A DNA stretch of 64,000 bases from Vombatus ursinus. Taxonomy: Eukaryota > Chordata > Mammalia > Diprotodontia > Vombatidae. Positions 61,030 through 64,000 of the stretch are shown here, one piece after another. The notes beneath the pieces were generated by a model, which did not search any database, had not been told where the DNA came from, and saw nothing but the letters and a program-made list of their open reading frames with translations. Location of the stretch: assembly GCF_900497805.2 (NCBI RefSeq), contig NW_020954581.1:6754142-6818141 (forward strand), given 5' to 3'. How positions within the stretch are numbered: position 1 is the stretch's first letter; each line of letters starts with the position of its first letter. The position numbers and the translations under genes were made by a program.

Positions 61030-61292
61030 CTCAGCAGCTGGGTGATTAAATGGAAAGAGTGCATAAATTGGAAAAGTCATGAAAACCTGAGTTGGAATGC
61101 TACCTTCAACACTTAGTAGCTGAGTGACCTTGGACAAGTATTTTAACTTCTTTCAGCCTTAATATCTGCATCTGTAAAATGAATATGATAATAGCACTTA
61201 TCTCACAGGGTTCCTATGAGGATCAAATGTGATGATTTGAAGGATTTTGCAAGCCCTAAAGTGTTAGATAAATATTAACTATTATTTTTACC
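61030..61292 (+). mobile_element. CORE-SINE (Mon1/MIR-like), nearly full length
   Basis: CAGCAGCTGGGTGATTAAAT head, AGCTGAGTGACCTTGGACAA CORE, ATCTGTAAAATGAATATGAT and GTTAGATAAATATTAACT tail. Confidence 0.8.
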
Positions 61293-61649
61293 ATCTTAAC
61301 ATCTTACAGCAAGTGATACATGAAGGATTGACTGTTTGGTTAAGAAAAAAAGAACAATTTTAATGGGAGAGACCTCTTGACTCCACCAGCATAGGATTCC
61401 AAATGGCTAGTTTGGAGACGACATGGTAAGTTATCTTAGCACCAATTTTAAAGATTAGAGATCAATGCCTAAATATTTATCATTTTCCCTAATAACTTAG
61501 TGTGCAACTGTCATTCAGAAATTTATCTAGTTGTCTTTTAAGCTATATTACTGAGGATTTTGACCCCTTATCTCTTAAGTTTACTATCTGGAGGCAGAGA
61601 AGGAATGGTGTTATTAGAGTCTAAAGAAACCTGGGCTTAAATGCTCTGA

Positions 61650-62035
61650 ACTTTACCATCACAAATTTAGAAGTAGAGAACTGAGGGTACATCTAATCCA
61701 ATACCTTTGATGCACAAATGATGAATGTAAGACCTCTTGAGTGGAAATGTCTCACCCAGGGATAGGAAACCTGCGGCCTCAAGGCCACATGTGGCCTTCT
61801 AGATCCTTGGGTGCAGCCTTTTGATTGAGTCCAAGTTATGCAGAACAAATCCTTTTATTAAGGGGATTTGTTCTGTGAAGTGTGGATTTAGTCAAAGGGC
61901 CACATCTGAGGACCTAGAGGGCCACATGTGACCTCGAGGCCACAGGGTCCCCACCCCTGGTCTAGCCCAAAGACATCACAGGTAATCAATTAAGGAGTTG
62001 GGATTCAAACCCAAGTCTTCTGACTAAATCTAGGT
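61650..62035 (-). mobile_element. MIR-type SINE split by hAT MITE
   Basis: GTACATCTAATCCAATACC to CTCACC on the left and AGACATCACAGGTAATCAAT to GGGATTCAAACCCAAGTC on the right read as one MIR in reverse orientation around the MITE. Confidence 0.6.
61757..61959. mobile_element. hAT-type MITE, copy 2
   Basis: Same family as 23601-23804: 203 bp with inverted ends CAGGGATAGGAAACC and CAGGGGTGGGGACC (right end complemented). The 8-bp duplication GTCTCACC/GTCTAGCC (61749-61756, 61960-61967) has two mismatches. Confidence 0.87.
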
Positions 62036-62069
62036 TCTTCTTATTTAAAATATAGTGTTTCTTCTTTCC

Positions 62070-62515
62070 TCCTTACCATCTCTATGACCACAGGGTAGTC
62101 ACTTTACATCTCCGAGCATCAGTTTACACATCTGAAAAATGGGAATAATAATAATATCAACAATATCTGAACAAACTGAGAATACTTTGTTTATAAGGAT
62201 CAATGTCATAATTAATCCAGTACCTGGCACATTGCCTGGTACATAGTAAGCACTTAATAATTGGTGTAGTGAATAGAGTCCTAAGCCCAGAGTCAAGAAA
62301 ATCTGAGTATACATTTAGCTTTAGAGACTTATTAGCTGTATGACCCTGGGCCATTCACTTTACCTTTGTCTGAATCTGTTTTCTCAACTTTAAAATGGGG
62401 ATAATAATAGCACTGACCTAACAGGTTGACTTCGAGAATCAAATGAGATCATGTTTATAAAGTGCTGAACACAGAGTCTGGCACATAATAGGTGCTTAAT
62501 AAATGTTTGTTCCCA
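62070..62515 (+). mobile_element. Two MIR-family SINEs head to tail
   Basis: 62070-62272 (ATCAGTTTACACATCTGAAA, TGCCTGGTACATAGTAAGCA) and 62273-62515 (GACTTATTAGCTGTATGACC, AACTTTAAAATGGGGATAAT, CTGGCACATAATAGGTGCTT). Confidence 0.75.
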
Positions 62516-62609
62516 ACCCCTCCCTCTTCTTTTCCTTTCATTTATGATGTATATGTTATGAACTTGAAGATTTAATATAAAGGTCAACTATTGGACATGG
62601 AAAATGGTA

Positions 62610-63660
62610 TATCAATCAATCAAAGTGATCAACACATTTATTAAATACCCTAAGCTAAGCACTGGCAGAGGAAAGACAAGAAAAATAGAGAGCATTTCCT
62701 GCCTTTAGTGAGATTGCAATATTGAAGGAAATGATATGAACAGAAACAAGTAAAGCTAAAGCTTCTATAAATAAAGAAAAGATAAAGTTTGGGTTTGGGG
62801 GTGAGGAGGGGAGCACTAATAGCTAGGGTGATGCTGGAATAGTCTCACATAAGAAGTGGTGATTTGGCTGAAATTTGATTAGGAATTCCAAAACAGGGGG
62901 GCAAGGAGGGAGTGCATTGGAGGCAGGGGAAATCATGCAAAGTCAGGAGTTGGGAGACAGAATGGTTTGTGTGAGGAACAGTGAGGTCAGTTGAGCTTTA
63001 ATAAGGAGTATTTGAAGGAGAGTTATGTGTATAGGACTGGAAAGGCAAGTCCGAGTTAGTTTTTTTTTTTCAAGGGCTTTAAATGCCACACTGAAAGATA
63101 TGTATTAAGATCTCTAGACAATAGGAGATTTTTGAATAGCAGAATAAAATGGGCATAACTGAGCTTTAGCTAGATCACTTTGGCACCTATAGGGTGCATG
63201 AGATAGAGAGGAGAGAACCTTGAGGCAAGGTGACCTATTGGGAAGGTATTGCAATTGTCTAGCTAAGAGACACTGATGTCTTGAACTAAGATGGCAGTTA
63301 TATGAGTGGAGAGAAGGGGAGAGATGGGAGATATTGTGGAGGAGAAATCATAAAAATTTGGTAAATGTTTGGATATGCGGCATTAGGAACATTTAGGGTA
63401 ATACAAAGATTATAAATTTGATTCAACAGTTATAGGGAAATTTGAAAGAGGGGTGGGTTAGAAGGGATGAAAAATGAGTTTGCTTTCAAACATATGATGT
63501 TTCAGATACTTATAGTTCATCTAACTGGAAATGTCCAATAAACCATTGTTGATATGGGACCAGGAGGAGCTTTTGGATAGATAGAGAGATCTGAAAGATA
63601 TCTGCATAAAGACTATAATTAAATCCTTGAGAGCTGAAAAGAGAACCAAGGAAGAGAGGA
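62610..63660 (-). mobile_element. Long L2 3' region
   Basis: Reverse-complement L2 over about 1 kb: TATTAAATACCCTAAGCTAA, GGCAAGGAGGGAGTGCATTG, GTGAGGAACAGTGAGGTCAG, AGGGCTTTAAATGCCACACT, TAGATCACTTTGGCACCTAT, GGAAATGTCCAATAAACC. No open frame. Confidence 0.7.
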
Positions 63661-63679
63661 GGAAGAGGAAAAAAAGAGG

Positions 63680-63935
63680 GCATCAAGGTAGCCTACTTGA
63701 TAGAGTACTCAAACTGAAATTAGAATGAGGAGTTCATATCCTCTCTCCAACATTTACTAGCCGTATAACCCTGAGCAAGTTATCTAACTTTTATTAGCCT
63801 CAGTTTCCTCATCTGTAAAATGGGGGTAATACTAGCACCTTTCTCACAGAGTTGTTTCAAGGATAAAATGGAATAATATTTTAAAGTGCTTTGCAAACTT
63901 TAAAGTGCTACATAAATGTTGCATGTTATTATTCT
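63680..63935 (+). mobile_element. CORE-SINE (Mon1/MIR-like)
   Basis: CATCAAGGTAGCCTACTTGA head, CCTGAGCAAGTTATCTAACT CORE, AGCCTCAGTTTCCTCATCTG and AGTGCTTTGCAAACTTTAAA tail. Confidence 0.82.
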
Positions 63936-64000
63936 TGGACACAGAACAGAAAAAGATCCATCAAAGGATGCTATTAGGAGGAGAACCATGAGACAATAGG

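Overview
This window is intergenic, AT-rich nuclear DNA of a marsupial. The repeat mix points to one: long LINE-1 (L1) copies whose 5' ends carry a CCAAGATGGCGG-type motif, tRNA-derived CORE-SINEs beginning GGGGCAGCTAGGTGG, RTE-tailed SINEs, and many L2, L3/CR1 and MIR fossils. I cannot tell from sequence alone whether it is an Australian or an American marsupial. I recognise no host protein-coding exon, tRNA or rRNA gene. Every substantial reading frame belongs to an L1 or is a chance frame.

Layout. 1-9882 is a pile of minus-strand L1s: an ORF1-bearing copy (1-2221) sits in another L1 (2222-3343), which sits in an old L1 (3344-3978). A younger L1 3' half (3979 to about 6200) then runs in register into an older L1 5' half (to 9882). 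9885-31850 is mostly ancient sequence: L2, MIR, L3/CR1, short DNA transposons and unique stretches. At 20041-21560 lies a retrocopied retroviral transcript with the order R-U5-PBS...PPT-U3-R-poly(A) and a perfect 13-bp target duplication. 31850-34581 is a plus-strand L1 that keeps both ends but lacks its middle, inserted in an L2. 35905-47935 is a three-level L1 nest: an old minus copy was split by a plus copy, which was split by a nearly full-length minus copy (39229-45973, about 6.7 kb). 48040-52380 holds old L1 pieces, SINEs, L3 and a CATA array containing a run of N. 53007-56082 is a complete half-L1 insertion with 5' UTR, ORF1 and 3' UTR but no ORF2, bounded by target duplications. 56100-64000 returns to old repeats and includes a full-length 7SL RNA pseudogene (57206-57501).

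How the parts fit. L1-encoded machinery explains most insertions here: the L1s, the half-L1s that need ORF2 protein from elsewhere, the A-tailed SINEs and the retroviral retrocopy. Target duplications and mutual interruptions give a relative order: L2/L3/MIR first, then old L1s, then the half-L1 and internally deleted L1, then the full-length L1 and the A-tailed SINEs. Boundaries of ancient repeats are approximate, and family names come from recognising sequence patterns without any database search.
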